This document shows positions 35,085 through 45,451 of a stretch of DNA of 64,000 nt, in pieces. Under the pieces are notes generated by a model. The model searched no databases. It saw only the letters and a program-made list of their open reading frames with translations, and was not told the origin of the DNA. The position numbers were made by a program, and so were the translations under genes. The stretch is from Zobellia roscoffensis (GTDB taxonomy: Bacteria > Bacteroidota > Bacteroidia > Flavobacteriales > Flavobacteriaceae), in assembly GCF_015330165.1 (NCBI RefSeq), contig NZ_JADDXT010000002.1, positions 370,504 to 434,503 of the forward strand. The letters are read 5' to 3'. Position 1 is the stretch's first letter, and every line of letters begins with the position of its first letter.

Positions 35085-36439
35085 TTCTTATCCGTTTTTG
35101 AGGCCGTTGTTTTTGGCTGATAATAGTTAGGTGGGAATCCGTTTATCTGGCGCCACAGCTCATACCAAATGGGCACATCTTCCAAAAGTGCAAGGGTATT
35201 GGCACCGGAACCTACGCGAATATCCTTTGGCCATGGCTCCGCTTCCGGGTCATTGTCCGGGGCGATCAACACACGGTATTTTCCGTTGACATCAATAAAG
35301 GTTTCTACGGCTACAATTTTGCCAGCAAACGTTCCGTACGAAGCATTGGGCCAACCACTGAAAACGATAGCGGGCCAACCATCAAACTGTATGCGGACTT
35401 TCTCGCCTACGTGTACCAAAGGCAAATCCATTGGGGCTACATAGGTTTCCACCGCCATATCATACTCAGAAGGCATAATGCCCACTAAACGGTCTCCTTC
35501 TTTAAAATTCTCTCCAATACCCCCTTGTATGGCCTTATTGATGTATCCGCTTTGGGGTGCTTTTATATAGTACATTCCGGTACGGATCTCATAATTGGCA
35601 AACTGATTCTCTAATTTGCTTACCTGTGCTTCGGAATCAAACTGATTGGACTGCGCCGTGTACATATCGCTTTGCGCCTTAGAGATTTTATCGGTGTATG
35701 CCACGCGCACGCGGTTAATTTCCATCTCGGCATTGAGCACATCATTTTTAGCGGCCAGCAATTTATTTTCCTGGGAAATGAGCTTCGCTTGGGTTTCCTG
35801 AAGTTTTAGTCTTTTTCCCTCCACATCGGTCATGGATTTTAAGCCTTCGGTCTGTAATTGCTCAATACGGTTGTACTGCCTTTCGGCAATGCTCAGATTT
35901 GTTTTTGCCGCCTCAAGGTCTATACTATCGCTCTTTACCTTTAGTTTAGATTGTAAAAATTTATTCTTTGCTTGCTCCAATTTTAGGTTACGCTCGTTGC
36001 CCAATGCGGAAATTTGGTTGTTCAACGCGCCTACTTTGCCTTGATAGGATTCAACAGACCTGTTTTTAGCCTGTATTTGCTGACCCGTTCTTTCCATTAA
36101 CTGCGGGTCAAAATACTCGTTCTTTACTTCGGAAATATGTAGAATGGTATCGCCTTTTTTTACATAATCGCCCTCTTGCACATACCACTTTTCAATACGT
36201 CCGGGAATGGGCGATTGTATGGTCTGCGGTCTGTGCTGCGGACTCAAGGTAGTTAAGTTACCTTTTCCACGTACACTCTGCGTCCACGGTAAAAAAAGCA
36301 GGATAAAACCAAAAAGCGCAGAGCCCAACAAAAACCGGTTAAAGTGCTTGTAGTGCCTTTGGTGAAACACCTTTTCGGTAGATTTATAACCTGTAAGATG
36401 CACTGTTTTATTTAAGGGATTGTTAGATATATTCAGCAT
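35081..36439 (-). CDS. HlyD-family membrane fusion protein
   Basis: The 452-residue protein has a cytoplasmic start, one membrane helix (about residues 35-55), the biotinyl-lipoyl-like half (IPGRIEKWYVQEGDYVKKGD), a long periplasmic coiled coil (about 110-275) and a beta-barrel domain with APQSGYINKAIQGGIGE. This layout links an inner-membrane ABC exporter to TolC. It follows the ABC gene by 6 bp. Confidence 0.86.
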   Translation of the reverse strand: MLNISNNPLNKTVHLTGYKSTEKVFHQRHYKHFNRFLLGSALFGFILLFLPWTQSVRGKGNLTTLSPQHRPQTIQSPIPGRIEKWYVQEGDYVKKGDTILHISEVKNEYFDPQLMERTGQQIQAKNRSVESYQGKVGALNNQISALGNERNLKLEQAKNKFLQSKLKVKSDSIDLEAAKTNLSIAERQYNRIEQLQTEGLKSMTDVEGKRLKLQETQAKLISQENKLLAAKNDVLNAEMEINRVRVAYTDKISKAQSDMYTAQSNQFDSEAQVSKLENQFANYEIRTGMYYIKAPQSGYINKAIQGGIGENFKEGDRLVGIMPSEYDMAVETYVAPMDLPLVHVGEKVRIQFDGWPAIVFSGWPNASYGTFAGKIVAVETFIDVNGKYRVLIAPDNDPEAEPWPKDIRVGSGANTLALLEDVPIWYELWRQINGFPPNYYQPKTTASKTDKK

Positions 36440-36445
36440 AGCTTC

Positions 36446-38110
36446 TTAGGTTATGGAAACAAGTTGCCCCTGGTTTAACGTAATTATTTTCTGGCATACT
36501 TTTACCCACCTTAGGTCGTGGCTTACCACTACCAGTGCCCACGGGTTTGACTTATTGGTCAAAAACTTCATGATACGCTCTCCTTCTGCCTCATCAAACT
36601 GGTCCAAGGGATCGTCCAACAAGAGTAATTTTGGCATGTGTACAATACTGCGCGCCAAAACTATTTTGCGTGCTATGGTATACGGTATATGTTGCCCTTC
36701 TGGATAAATCATAGAGTTGAGCCCATTAGGCTGCTCTTTTATGAACTGTAGCAAACCAATATTTTCCAGTACCCAATGCAGGTCTACGTGCGGAATTCTT
36801 TTATCGCCAAAAGTGATATTCTCCAAAATAGTACCTTCAAACGGACTCTCTTCTGAAATACACTGCCCTATGAACGACCTGTAATGGCTAGGACTAATGC
36901 CCTTTAGCGAAAAATCATTGGCATAAATAGTACCCTCTGTAGGCCCTATTATGCCTGCAATTAGACGAAGTAAAGTAGATTTACCGGAACCGTTCTCCCC
37001 AACGATCAGCTGCCGGCTTCCAGGTTTTATCTTAAAAGAAATATCGTGTAAAATGTTTTTCTTGCCCGCTGTACTAAAAGAAACTTTATCTAGTTCTACC
37101 GCTAATTCGTCATCATCTTTCAACGGTGTTTCACCTCCTTGGCTTTCCAATTCGCGATCTACTACCTGACCTATTTTTTCAAGCGAGGTCAACACATCAT
37201 AAAAGGTTTCAAAACCACGGATCAATTTTTCCACGGAAGTAATCACCAAAAGAATAATAATCTCTGCGGCAACAAACTGCCCAATGTTCATTTCTTGGTT
37301 GAGTACCAACAGCCCTCCAATAATTAAAAGTCCGGCGGTAACCAATACTTTAAAACCAATTAATTGCACAAATTGCATTAGCAACACCCTAAAATGGCTT
37401 TCGCGTGCCTTTAGGTAATCCGTTACTAGAATATCATTTTTATCTACGGCAAGGCTGGTGGCGCCGGAGAGTTTAAAACTTACCAGCGAACGTGCCACTT
37501 CTTGGATCCAATGTGCCACTTTGTACTTGCTTTTAGATTCGTCCAAACTGGTATCCAGTCCCTTTTGTACCGTAAAACGGAAAACCAAATACGCCAATAA
37601 CAACAAAAGGATGCCGTAAATGATAAAAAACGGATGGTAAAAAGACAGCAGCAACAGCCCAAAAACAATCTGTAAAAGTGCCGCAGGCACATCTAGCAAG
37701 AGTTTGGAAAGTCCCTTTTGTAAGGTAATGGTATCAAAAAAACGATTGGCCAGTTCCGGCGGATAATAATTGCGCAGCTCGCTCATCTTTATTTTTGGAA
37801 AACGGTACGTAAACTCAAAAGAGGCCCGCGTAAAGATTTTCTGTTGCATATTCTCTACAATACGGATCTGCATGATCTGTAGAATTCCCGCAAAAGCAAC
37901 TCCGCCCGTCACCAAAATAACCAAAAGAATCCATGAAGAAGAAATCTCCGCCCCCTGTATTAAGTTAATGATAGATTGTATACCCAGCGGAAGCGATAGG
38001 TTTACCAAACCTGCAAAAATGGCGTAATAAAAAGTCTGTAAAACATCTCTTCTATCTAGTTTTAGCAGCCCCATTAAACGTTGCCAAGCAGTAAGTACGT
38101 TTTTAGCCAT
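36446..38110 (-). CDS. ABC exporter, fused membrane and ATPase domains, atypical ATPase motifs
   Basis: The 554-residue protein has an N-terminal six-helix membrane domain (about residues 20-300) and an ATPase domain. Walker A is intact (GENGSGKST) and the Q-loop and H-loop (VVSHDL) are present, but the ABC signature reads YPEGQ instead of LSGGQ and Walker B reads LLLLDDP, with Asp in place of the catalytic Glu. No C39 peptidase domain precedes the membrane part, so it is not a bacteriocin-processing exporter. A slow or regulated ATPase is possible. Its start overlaps the tetR stop by 8 bp. The substrate is unknown; no precursor peptide is visible nearby. Confidence 0.82.
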   Translation of the reverse strand: MAKNVLTAWQRLMGLLKLDRRDVLQTFYYAIFAGLVNLSLPLGIQSIINLIQGAEISSSWILLVILVTGGVAFAGILQIMQIRIVENMQQKIFTRASFEFTYRFPKIKMSELRNYYPPELANRFFDTITLQKGLSKLLLDVPAALLQIVFGLLLLSFYHPFFIIYGILLLLLAYLVFRFTVQKGLDTSLDESKSKYKVAHWIQEVARSLVSFKLSGATSLAVDKNDILVTDYLKARESHFRVLLMQFVQLIGFKVLVTAGLLIIGGLLVLNQEMNIGQFVAAEIIILLVITSVEKLIRGFETFYDVLTSLEKIGQVVDRELESQGGETPLKDDDELAVELDKVSFSTAGKKNILHDISFKIKPGSRQLIVGENGSGKSTLLRLIAGIIGPTEGTIYANDFSLKGISPSHYRSFIGQCISEESPFEGTILENITFGDKRIPHVDLHWVLENIGLLQFIKEQPNGLNSMIYPEGQHIPYTIARKIVLARSIVHMPKLLLLDDPLDQFDEAEGERIMKFLTNKSNPWALVVVSHDLRWVKVCQKIITLNQGQLVSIT

Positions 38111-38789
38111 GTGGTTTTTTGTTTAAAGAATTAAATACCAGTTCTGTAAAGTAGTTGGTTGTGGCGTCTTTTTGGTGGCAGTCCGTTAAGGAGGCAAAAT
38201 GGTCCTTTAGAAAATGTTGGTGCAAAGAGCCTTCCAACACCGTACTGGCCAAACTGCTGGGGTAACTATAGGTTTCATCTACAGCGGTGACCATAGCGCT
38301 CAAACGGCCTACCAGCCTTTTATAGATTACAAAATAGCCCTCCTTGTTCTCCGTATCTACCTCTTTAGTGAGGTACGATTTAGAATACTCGTTTATAACG
38401 ATCTTGCTTAAAAGCACCTCGTTTATGTGGGTGAAATTAGAATCTTCTTTTACAGGGCTGGTTACGAGCGTCAGCGCTTTTTTGAGCTTTTCCTGCGGGT
38501 CTTGTATGTTATGGGTGGCGAACACCAACCTGTACTCTACCCAACCCCAGTACCAAGACGTTAAATACAATAGTAATTTGTGCTTGTTCTCAAAATAACG
38601 ATAGATAGAACTTTCATTGCTTTTTATTTTAAGCCCTAGTTTTTTAAAGGTGAAGTTCTCAAAACCAATTTCATTGATCAACAAGATGCCCTCTTCTACA
38701 ATGCGTTTGCCCAGAGTGGTAGACTCCGGGTCCTTTAGATATAACTTCTCGTTTATTCCTATTTTAATTGATTGCATTAGACGATCCAT
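38103..38789 (-). CDS. TetR-family transcriptional regulator
   Basis: The 228-residue protein has an N-terminal helix-turn-helix of the TetR type (about residues 25-72, ending SNESSIYRYFENKHKLL), with a helical ligand domain behind it. It is the first gene of the export operon and probably represses its own transcript; a palindromic site lies 35 bp before its start. Confidence 0.82.
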   Translation of the reverse strand: MDRLMQSIKIGINEKLYLKDPESTTLGKRIVEEGILLINEIGFENFTFKKLGLKIKSNESSIYRYFENKHKLLLYLTSWYWGWVEYRLVFATHNIQDPQEKLKKALTLVTSPVKEDSNFTHINEVLLSKIVINEYSKSYLTKEVDTENKEGYFVIYKRLVGRLSAMVTAVDETYSYPSSLASTVLEGSLHQHFLKDHFASLTDCHQKDATTNYFTELVFNSLNKKPHG

Positions 38790-38823
38790 ATGCGCTTAAA
38801 TAATAGTTACAGCTGCCAATATA

Positions 38824-38836
38824 ATAGTATTACTAT
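38824..38836. promoter_or_regulatory. Candidate TetR operator
   Basis: ATAGTA-T-TACTAT is a perfect palindrome, and a second partial copy (ATTACTAT) lies near 38871-38880. The position just ahead of the tetR-led operon fits autoregulation. Confidence 0.45.
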
Positions 38837-39003
38837 CATTACTTAATAGTTTAACTTTTATTTTTGATATTATTACTATTATCTATTTTTAAAGCACTAT
38901 TATTTGACAGGATAATAAAAATGGGGTTGTTTTTTTATGGATTTGCCACCAGCGCCCTACATCGATAAATTCTTACGCTTTAACGAAAAGACTCACAGAA
39001 AGA

Positions 39004-39334
39004 AGCAATTGTAAAAGGGACACTTGCTTTTTAAATCGCAATTTTGCGATATTTAGAAGCTGTAGGAAAAGGATGTTGGGGTTTGAGTGAAAAATAAAAA
39101 TGACGCTATTGATTACAACACTAGTTTTTGTTTAAATTTTGACCACTTTTTTTATAGTGGATTACGCTTTTACGTAAGGCTGTAAAATTCAAAACGAGGA
39201 TATTTGTAGCACACCATCTAACCATCCCTGTTTTCATAAAATCAGGAATGGGCAAATAGGACCAATAACACCAATGAACACTAAAAAAGTGACTTATCTA
39301 ACCCTAAACATGATGGTTATACGGCATATGCCTT
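39004..39334 (+). repeat. Direct repeat, copy 2 (331 bp)
   Basis: Second copy of the element at 13402-13730, in the same orientation and with the same two ends. It lies 25 bp ahead of the TcmP gene, so both copies sit at the left edge of a block of probably acquired genes. The rest of the gap between tetR and TcmP (38837-39003) is AT-rich and holds nothing I can name. Confidence 0.85.
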
Positions 39335-39359
39335 AATTACGTCCAAGCTGAAGAAACCA

Positions 39360-40474
39360 ATGAGCGATAAGAAATCACAGACAAGTTTATTAAACCATTC
39401 AGAAGCGAAGGTCAAGCTATTTGGAGACTACATTCAGAAATATTTGAATATCATTTGCAATGATGGATACACCAAAGCAATCCATATAGTTGACTTATTC
39501 TGTGGACCTGGAGTTTATGAAAATGGCGGAGAAGGAAGTCCAGTAATTGCATTGAAAAAAGTAAAACAAACATTTTATCAATTTATAGACAAAAGAGAAG
39601 TTAAATCACCTCAAATTCATTGTCATTTTAACGATATTGACAAAGAGAGAATCAATACGCTTGATAAACATATAAAGGAGAAGAAATTACATTATCCCAA
39701 CTTTGGAACTTTAAATTTAACCACTAAAGATTACCTTGAAATCGTAGAAGAACTTCCGAATAAATTTAAAAAATTTAAGGACACCAAAGCCTTTGTATTT
39801 ATTGACCCATTTGGCTATAAAGAGATAAAAGCTGAACATATCCTGAATTTACTGGACTGTAATAATAATTCAGAAGTTCTGTTGTGGCTACCTATTCAAT
39901 TTATGTATCGATTTTCAAAATCTGGAACACCAGAAGTATTAGAGAATTTTAACACACAACTTGTAATTGACAAGGAACAATTAAATAATGAATGGGAATA
40001 TATTCGTTCCCTAAAAGATGGTTTTCAAAAGTTTATAGGTAATGACTATTTCGTTGACAACTTCACCTTAAAAAAAGAAGAAAATACTGTTTTCTGTCTG
40101 TTTTTCTTTAGTTCACATATTCGAGGTTACGAAAAAATGTTAGAGACTAAATGGGAAATTGATAATGAACAAGGTCGTGGCTGGAAATATGACAGTGGTC
40201 AATCAACACTTTTTTCAGTTTTAGAAACAAATAGACTTGAAGAATTATTGCTAGATTACTTAAAACAGTCAAGAACTAATGGAGAAATTTATGAATTTAC
40301 TTTGAGAGAAGGATTTCTACCAAAACATTCCACTCAAATATTAAAAAAACTTCAATCTGATAATAGACTAGAGATAACTAAAGAAGACAATTCAAAAATT
40401 AGAAAAGGTGCTTTTTACGTAAATTACAAAGAATATAAAGAGCACTTTAATAACCTAACTATAAAACTTAAATA

Positions 40475-40475
<1 letters not shown>
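39360..40475 (+). CDS. tcmP: Three-Cys-motif partner protein TcmP
   Basis: The 371-residue protein has a Rossmann methyltransferase-like motif (IVDLFCGPGVYENGGEGS, about residues 41-58), a second motif FIDPFGYKEI near residue 143 and a C-terminal winged-helix-like segment. It matches the TcmP family, defined by lying beside a three-Cys-motif protein, and its TAA overlaps the ATG of exactly such a gene. Family function is not established; its spread and company suggest nucleic-acid modification or defence. Confidence 0.8.
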
Positions 40476-41200
<725 letters not shown>

Positions 41201-41246
41201 TGAAAAAAAAACCAGCAGGTAACAAGTAAAAATGATTCACTAGCCG

Positions 41247-41885
41247 ATGTCAAAAATCACCAATTGCCCAAACTGTAAAGCGGAATTAAATAATGGTCTT
41301 TTTTCAAACACTAAATTATTGAATGATATACAAATAAGAATTATAAACGAATATAATGACACAAAAGCTGGTGGATATTGTACAAAGTGTGGGAATGGAC
41401 TTTACGACCAGCATGTGAAAACAATGACAGCAGAAAGAAATAAATTGACCAAGTATCTTAAAGACAATATTGCGGCAGTTCCTGTTATTTCAACTCATTC
41501 ACCACTTAATTGGGATTATAAAATTTTAGGAATGGTTACAGGTCAATCTACAACTGGCACCGGTGTTGTTTCTGAATTTACCTCATCCTTCACTGATTTT
41601 TTTGGTGCTCAATCTGGTAGGTACAATCAAAAGTTGAAAGCTGGTGAAAATATGTGTTTTAGCCAATTAAGACTACAAGCATTAGACTTAGGTGGTAATG
41701 CTGTAATCGCAACCGATATAGATTATTCAGAAATTGGAGGAAGCAAAGGAATGCTAATGGTATGCATGGCAGGCACTGCTATTCAACTTAATAATGTGAA
41801 CATTCTCGAGAAGGAAACTTCCGAAATAATCGAAAAACTTTCTTCTGTAAATGAAAGGTACCGTAGATTGATGAAGTACGGATGA
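41247..41885 (+). CDS. Zinc-ribbon protein with YbjQ-like domain
   Basis: The 212-residue protein has an N-terminal zinc ribbon (CPNC at about residue 5 and CTKC at about residue 49) and a C-terminal YbjQ/DUF74-like domain (GNAVIATDIDYSEIGGSKGMLMVCMAGTA reads as its core, about residues 152-180). YbjQ-type proteins form pentamers and are loosely linked to metal binding. It follows the TcmP pair in the same direction after 46 bp and may belong to the same acquired block. Confidence 0.65.
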   Translation: MSKITNCPNCKAELNNGLFSNTKLLNDIQIRIINEYNDTKAGGYCTKCGNGLYDQHVKTMTAERNKLTKYLKDNIAAVPVISTHSPLNWDYKILGMVTGQSTTGTGVVSEFTSSFTDFFGAQSGRYNQKLKAGENMCFSQLRLQALDLGGNAVIATDIDYSEIGGSKGMLMVCMAGTAIQLNNVNILEKETSEIIEKLSSVNERYRRLMKYG

Positions 41886-42025
41886 AAATAATTATTGAAA
41901 TAAAAAAACAGTGTTTTCCTGTATACCAAAACAGTATTTTATTAAAGCAATGTCCCCAATCAAATTAGTTTAATTAATTGTCATTAAACAAAATCAAAAT
42001 ACCATTCCACTAAACATTAAAACTT

Positions 42026-42595
42026 ATGAAATACCCATTACTTATCTGCTTATTGTTCTCCATGCTTTACGTGAATGCTCAAAAATCAGGTTACTATGAA
42101 GCAAAAGAATTCAGTAAAGATGTTTCATTATTTAAAGCTAAAACTTTCTTGACGCATCAAGTTTTAGAGACCTCAGGGAACTCTGCTCAATTTGAAGCTA
42201 TTCCTTTAGCAGCTGCAAGTTCTGGAGAACTGACCACCTTACTTTACAAATGTGACTCTCAAAATAAAGAAGGCTTAATATTGGGGTTTTATGGTAATTA
42301 TTGGGACACCACATCTGGAGCTAGTTACCAAGGATATGCTTTTAAAAATCTTCCTAAAGAAAAGGCTTACGAGTTTTTAGATAAAATAGAGCTAGAAATT
42401 AAAAGAAATGAAGGATTCCTAAAAAATAATAATGATAATAACAACATCGTTTTTGAGTATGACGATTTAAAAGTAATGATTTGGACAACCGGGGCAAGCT
42501 ACCTGATAAGAGTATATTGGAACAGTTTTGATTCTACTTGGGAAAAAGTATCTTTTCAAAGGTCTAAAAGAAGGTTTGAAAAAATAATTAAGTAA
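42026..42595 (+). CDS. Hypothetical secreted protein
   Basis: The 189-residue protein has a clear signal peptide (MKYPLLICLLFSMLYVNAQ) and a compact mixed alpha/beta body with no motif I recognise. It stands alone between the YbjQ-like gene and the alginate locus. Likely periplasmic or outer-membrane-associated. Confidence 0.6.
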   Translation: MKYPLLICLLFSMLYVNAQKSGYYEAKEFSKDVSLFKAKTFLTHQVLETSGNSAQFEAIPLAAASSGELTTLLYKCDSQNKEGLILGFYGNYWDTTSGASYQGYAFKNLPKEKAYEFLDKIELEIKRNEGFLKNNNDNNNIVFEYDDLKVMIWTTGASYLIRVYWNSFDSTWEKVSFQRSKRRFEKIIK

Positions 42596-42762
42596 CCTTC
42601 TAGAAAAACCATTCGGCAAAAAACAGGGAAATAAACTCTAATTTAGAGCAGTATAGAATAAATACCAGGCAATCATTGCACAATAATTAAATTTACCACC
42701 CCTAAAAAGAAAACGGCACTTATTTTCCTATTTTCTATTTATGTTGATTGGTTCGCCTCTAG

Positions 42763-42894
42763 CTAAAGTGGTATTTCCCGATTTAAAACACGGGTTACAA
42801 AGAAAATGGTCAATGAGATGACCAAACAAACAATACCCGCTAAAACATCTACATTATCTACCTGACGTATAAGTCTACTATACAGTGCTTTCAT
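42763..42894 (-). CDS. Possible small membrane protein (43 residues)
   Basis: A short frame beginning MKALYSRLIRQVDN encodes one strong membrane helix (VLAGIVCLVISLTIFFVTRV) and ends RVLNREIPL. It could be a small membrane protein or the remnant of a transporter gene. It is the only coding-like stretch in the gene-free interval 42596-43089; no promoter or neighbour supports it strongly. Confidence 0.35.
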   Translation of the reverse strand: MKALYSRLIRQVDNVDVLAGIVCLVISLTIFFVTRVLNREIPL

Positions 42895-43089
42895 ACCACA
42901 TTAATTTGCTACAAAGTTCTTTCTAATGGCCTGTGAACCCATGAAAAAATCGATAAACGGAGTGCATCTTAGGTTGAGCGCTATTCCTAGCTTCATTGGT
43001 CTAAAAACACCCCCTCACACCGATTTTATTGTTGCGTAGCCCGCAAAGTAGATATGGAACACTTTAAAAATTATATGTCACCACATAAG

Positions 43090-43812
43090 CTATTCTTTAC
43101 GTTTTAGAAACTCCCATTGTTTGAAACGGGCAGCGTATGCTTCATCCGTTAATGGATAAAGGCCCACTATGGAGGTTCCCTTTTGTACTTCGCCCATAAC
43201 ATATTCTTCAAAGCGCGTCATTTTAAGGCATTCGTCCGCCACTTCATCGGCAAGATGAATGGGTATGACCATAATTCCATCATCATCTCCCACAATAAAA
43301 TCCCCCGGAAAAACAGCCACATCTCCACAGCCAATGGGTTCATTAATGGCTATAGCTTGGTGCAAAGTTAGATTGGTAGGTGCGGTAGGCCTGTTGTGGT
43401 AGGATGCAAAATTGAGGTCTGCAATTTCAGCCGAATCACGGAAACCACCATCGGTTACAATACCCTCTACCCCACGGACCATTAAACGCGTAGCCAATAT
43501 AGAGCCCGCAGACGCTGCACGGGCATCTTTTCTGCTGTCAATAACCATAACATACCCTTTTGGACATTCCTCTACCGCAACACGCTGCAAATGCTTTGGA
43601 TCTTGAAAAACTGTAATTGGGTTTAAATCTTCCCTAGCAGGAATATAACGCAACGTATAGGCTTTACCTACCATAGTTGGCTTGCCGGTCTTTAGCGGCT
43701 TAACATCCTGTATGAATTGGTTCTTTAGGCCTTTTTTAAACAAACAGGTGGCTATGGTTGCCGTACTGACCTTTCTTAATTTTTCCGTTGTATTTTTTTC
43801 TTGTGTTGTCAT
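43090..43812 (-). CDS. RraA-like protein (HMG/CHA-aldolase family)
   Basis: The 240-residue protein contains the RraA-fold core: VIDSRKDARAASAGSILATR with the glycine-rich loop, VRGVEGIVTDGGFRD with the Arg-Asp pair that binds the divalent metal and pyruvate-enolate, and GCGDVAVFPGDFIVGDDDG. Members act as retro-aldolases that split 4-carboxy-4-hydroxy-2-oxo acids or decarboxylate oxaloacetate; RNase E inhibition is restricted to enterobacterial RraA. It lies 22 bp after the isomerase-like gene, so the pair probably works together in sugar-acid breakdown. Confidence 0.8.
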   Translation of the reverse strand: MTTQEKNTTEKLRKVSTATIATCLFKKGLKNQFIQDVKPLKTGKPTMVGKAYTLRYIPAREDLNPITVFQDPKHLQRVAVEECPKGYVMVIDSRKDARAASAGSILATRLMVRGVEGIVTDGGFRDSAEIADLNFASYHNRPTAPTNLTLHQAIAINEPIGCGDVAVFPGDFIVGDDDGIMVIPIHLADEVADECLKMTRFEEYVMGEVQKGTSIVGLYPLTDEAYAARFKQWEFLKRKE

Positions 43813-43834
43813 ATTCTGGTTTTGTTAGTTGATT

Positions 43835-44803
43835 TTATTCCGCTTTGTTCCAAGCCTCTTTTAAGAAGTTTAAATCTTTTTTCATTTTAGCATAGACTTC
43901 CTCTTTATCTATGGTAATTTCAGTAGCGCCATGCTCGGCACCACCAAGATCATATTCCAAATGGAGGGAGACAGGTACATTTATTTTATATTTTTTGAGT
44001 AATGAAAAGTACCGGTCAAAATCTACCATGCCCTCCCCTAACGGTGTGTTAATAGGTTGCCACTTGCCTTCTTTCATTCCCCATTTAAAATCTTTAATGA
44101 CAATAGACCTTATATAGGGAGCAATGAGACGTAAATCTAACTCCCAACTCATACCCCCTTCTACCACGGCATGACGAATATCATACTGAGCCCCTAGATT
44201 TTTACTTTCTTTTGATGGCAGGATCGGAGGTAAATCCCAAATAGGTGCCCCTACATGGTTGCCCGCATGATTTTGATAACACCCTATTAAATTTAGTTCT
44301 TTATTGGCAGTTTCTAAGTTCTTAAAAAGTGCTTTATAGATTTCCTGACTCTCCTGAATAGTTTGGCCCTCCGGATATGTAAGCCATCCGGTTCTGTAAT
44401 GTGTCAACCCTAAATTACTAGCTGTTTCCAACACCTGCCGCTCTGCACCTATTTTTGCATCCAGCACATTGGTGGTCATCATTTTAGTTTGTAAACCATA
44501 TTTTTTCATGGCTTCTACCGCTTTGGGTAAATCGCGTTTTACATTTTCTGGTAATACATGCCCTTTTGGCCTTACGGTTAAATCCAGGCCATCAAAACCA
44601 ATTTTGGCAGCAGCCTTTGCCATTTCATCATAGTCCAAAAACTGTAGGTGTTTTGAAAAAAGATGCACCTGAAGCCCCTCATTAGTTGAACCGCCCTCAG
44701 CGTTAAACGGATTTACTAGGGGCATCAAAGGAACAGCTAAAGCCACTGAACTAGATTTCTTAATAAAGTTTCTTCTGCTAACACAAGCTGTATTACGGGC
44801 CAT
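43835..44803 (-). CDS. Sugar phosphate isomerase/epimerase-like protein with Tat signal
   Basis: The 322-residue protein starts with a twin-arginine signal (SRRNFIKKSS, followed by a hydrophobic stretch), so it is exported folded. The body is a xylose-isomerase-like TIM barrel (AP_endonuc_2) with FDGLDLTVRPKGH, GCYQNHAG, QYDIRHAVVEGG and HLEYDLGG as the likely metal-binding loops. Such proteins are common in Bacteroidota sugar loci, where the reaction is usually unknown. It is divergent from the gluconokinase-like gene; the 101-bp gap holds two operator boxes. Confidence 0.8.
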   Translation of the reverse strand: MARNTACVSRRNFIKKSSSVALAVPLMPLVNPFNAEGGSTNEGLQVHLFSKHLQFLDYDEMAKAAAKIGFDGLDLTVRPKGHVLPENVKRDLPKAVEAMKKYGLQTKMMTTNVLDAKIGAERQVLETASNLGLTHYRTGWLTYPEGQTIQESQEIYKALFKNLETANKELNLIGCYQNHAGNHVGAPIWDLPPILPSKESKNLGAQYDIRHAVVEGGMSWELDLRLIAPYIRSIVIKDFKWGMKEGKWQPINTPLGEGMVDFDRYFSLLKKYKINVPVSLHLEYDLGGAEHGATEITIDKEEVYAKMKKDLNFLKEAWNKAE

Positions 44804-44841
44804 AATGGGTTGGTTTTAAAAATGGATTTAACACTTAACAT

Positions 44842-44893
44842 TTTGATAATACCCAAATATAACTATATTTGGTAAACCAATTTGGTAAACCAA
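44842..44893. promoter_or_regulatory. Divergent promoter region with two tandem operator boxes
   Basis: Two identical 13-bp boxes TTTGGTAAACCAA lie head to tail at 44868-44880 and 44881-44893. The first overlaps a + strand -7 element TATATTTG (44864-44871; -33 TTTG at 44842-44845, 18 bp apart). A minus-strand -7 element TATATTTG lies at 44854-44861 and could serve the isomerase operon. The boxes are 11 bp before ATG 44905. They are probably bound by the GntR regulators encoded at 54944 and 60555. Confidence 0.7.
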
Positions 44894-44904
44894 TTTTTTA
44901 ACAC

Positions 44905-45399
44905 ATGGGAAGAAAAGAGAATTTTATAATCGTTTTAGTGGGTGTTTGCGGTACAGGTAAGAGTGTTGTTGGCGAGAAAGTAGCCCGGAAATTAGAAATT
45001 CCGTTTTTTGATGCGGACGTGCTATTCAGTGAACAATTGGCCACAGACAAAGCAAATACGGCATCAAACGAATGGTTGCCTGCAATTACCGGTTTAATTG
45101 CAAAAGAGTATGCTAAAGCAGGCTGTGTAGTTTCTTGTTCTATTTTAAAGAAAGAACAACGTCTGTTGCTAGCTAAAAATCTGGAACCTACTATTGACTG
45201 GGTTTTTATGCGTGGCTCGTATGACGAGGTCAATCAACGTCTAGAAAAAAGTTCGGCACAACATCAAACGGAAACCTCCCTTGAGTCTGACTTTGAATCA
45301 CTTGAAATTCCTAAAAGAGCACTTACCGTAGATATTTCCTTTACCGAAACAGAAATTGTAGACACCCTATTAAAGTATTTAGCAAGAAAATACGGTTGA
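44905..45399 (+). CDS. Gluconokinase-like small kinase
   Basis: The 164-residue protein has a P-loop GVCGTGKS at residues 13-20, the substrate-side motif FFDADVLFSEQ, and WLPAI, as in GntK-type gluconokinases, with the expected length. These phosphorylate gluconate or related sugar acids. KDG in alginate pathways is usually phosphorylated by the unrelated PfkB-type KdgK, which is absent here, so this enzyme may act on a side product or replace KdgK; the sequence does not decide. Operator boxes directly upstream place it under the same control as the lyases. Confidence 0.75.
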   Translation: MGRKENFIIVLVGVCGTGKSVVGEKVARKLEIPFFDADVLFSEQLATDKANTASNEWLPAITGLIAKEYAKAGCVVSCSILKKEQRLLLAKNLEPTIDWVFMRGSYDEVNQRLEKSSAQHQTETSLESDFESLEIPKRALTVDISFTETEIVDTLLKYLARKYG

Positions 45400-45451
45400 A
45401 GCCTATTTTACTATACCAAAATGTTAAATTCTAGATATAACCACTCTATAA

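Noticed and set aside
36446..38110. Exporter considered as a bacteriocin maturation system
   Set aside because: No C39 peptidase domain and no double-glycine precursor peptide nearby.
43090..43812. RraA-like protein considered as an RNase E regulator
   Set aside because: That role is limited to enterobacterial RraA; the conserved residues here fit the aldolase branch.
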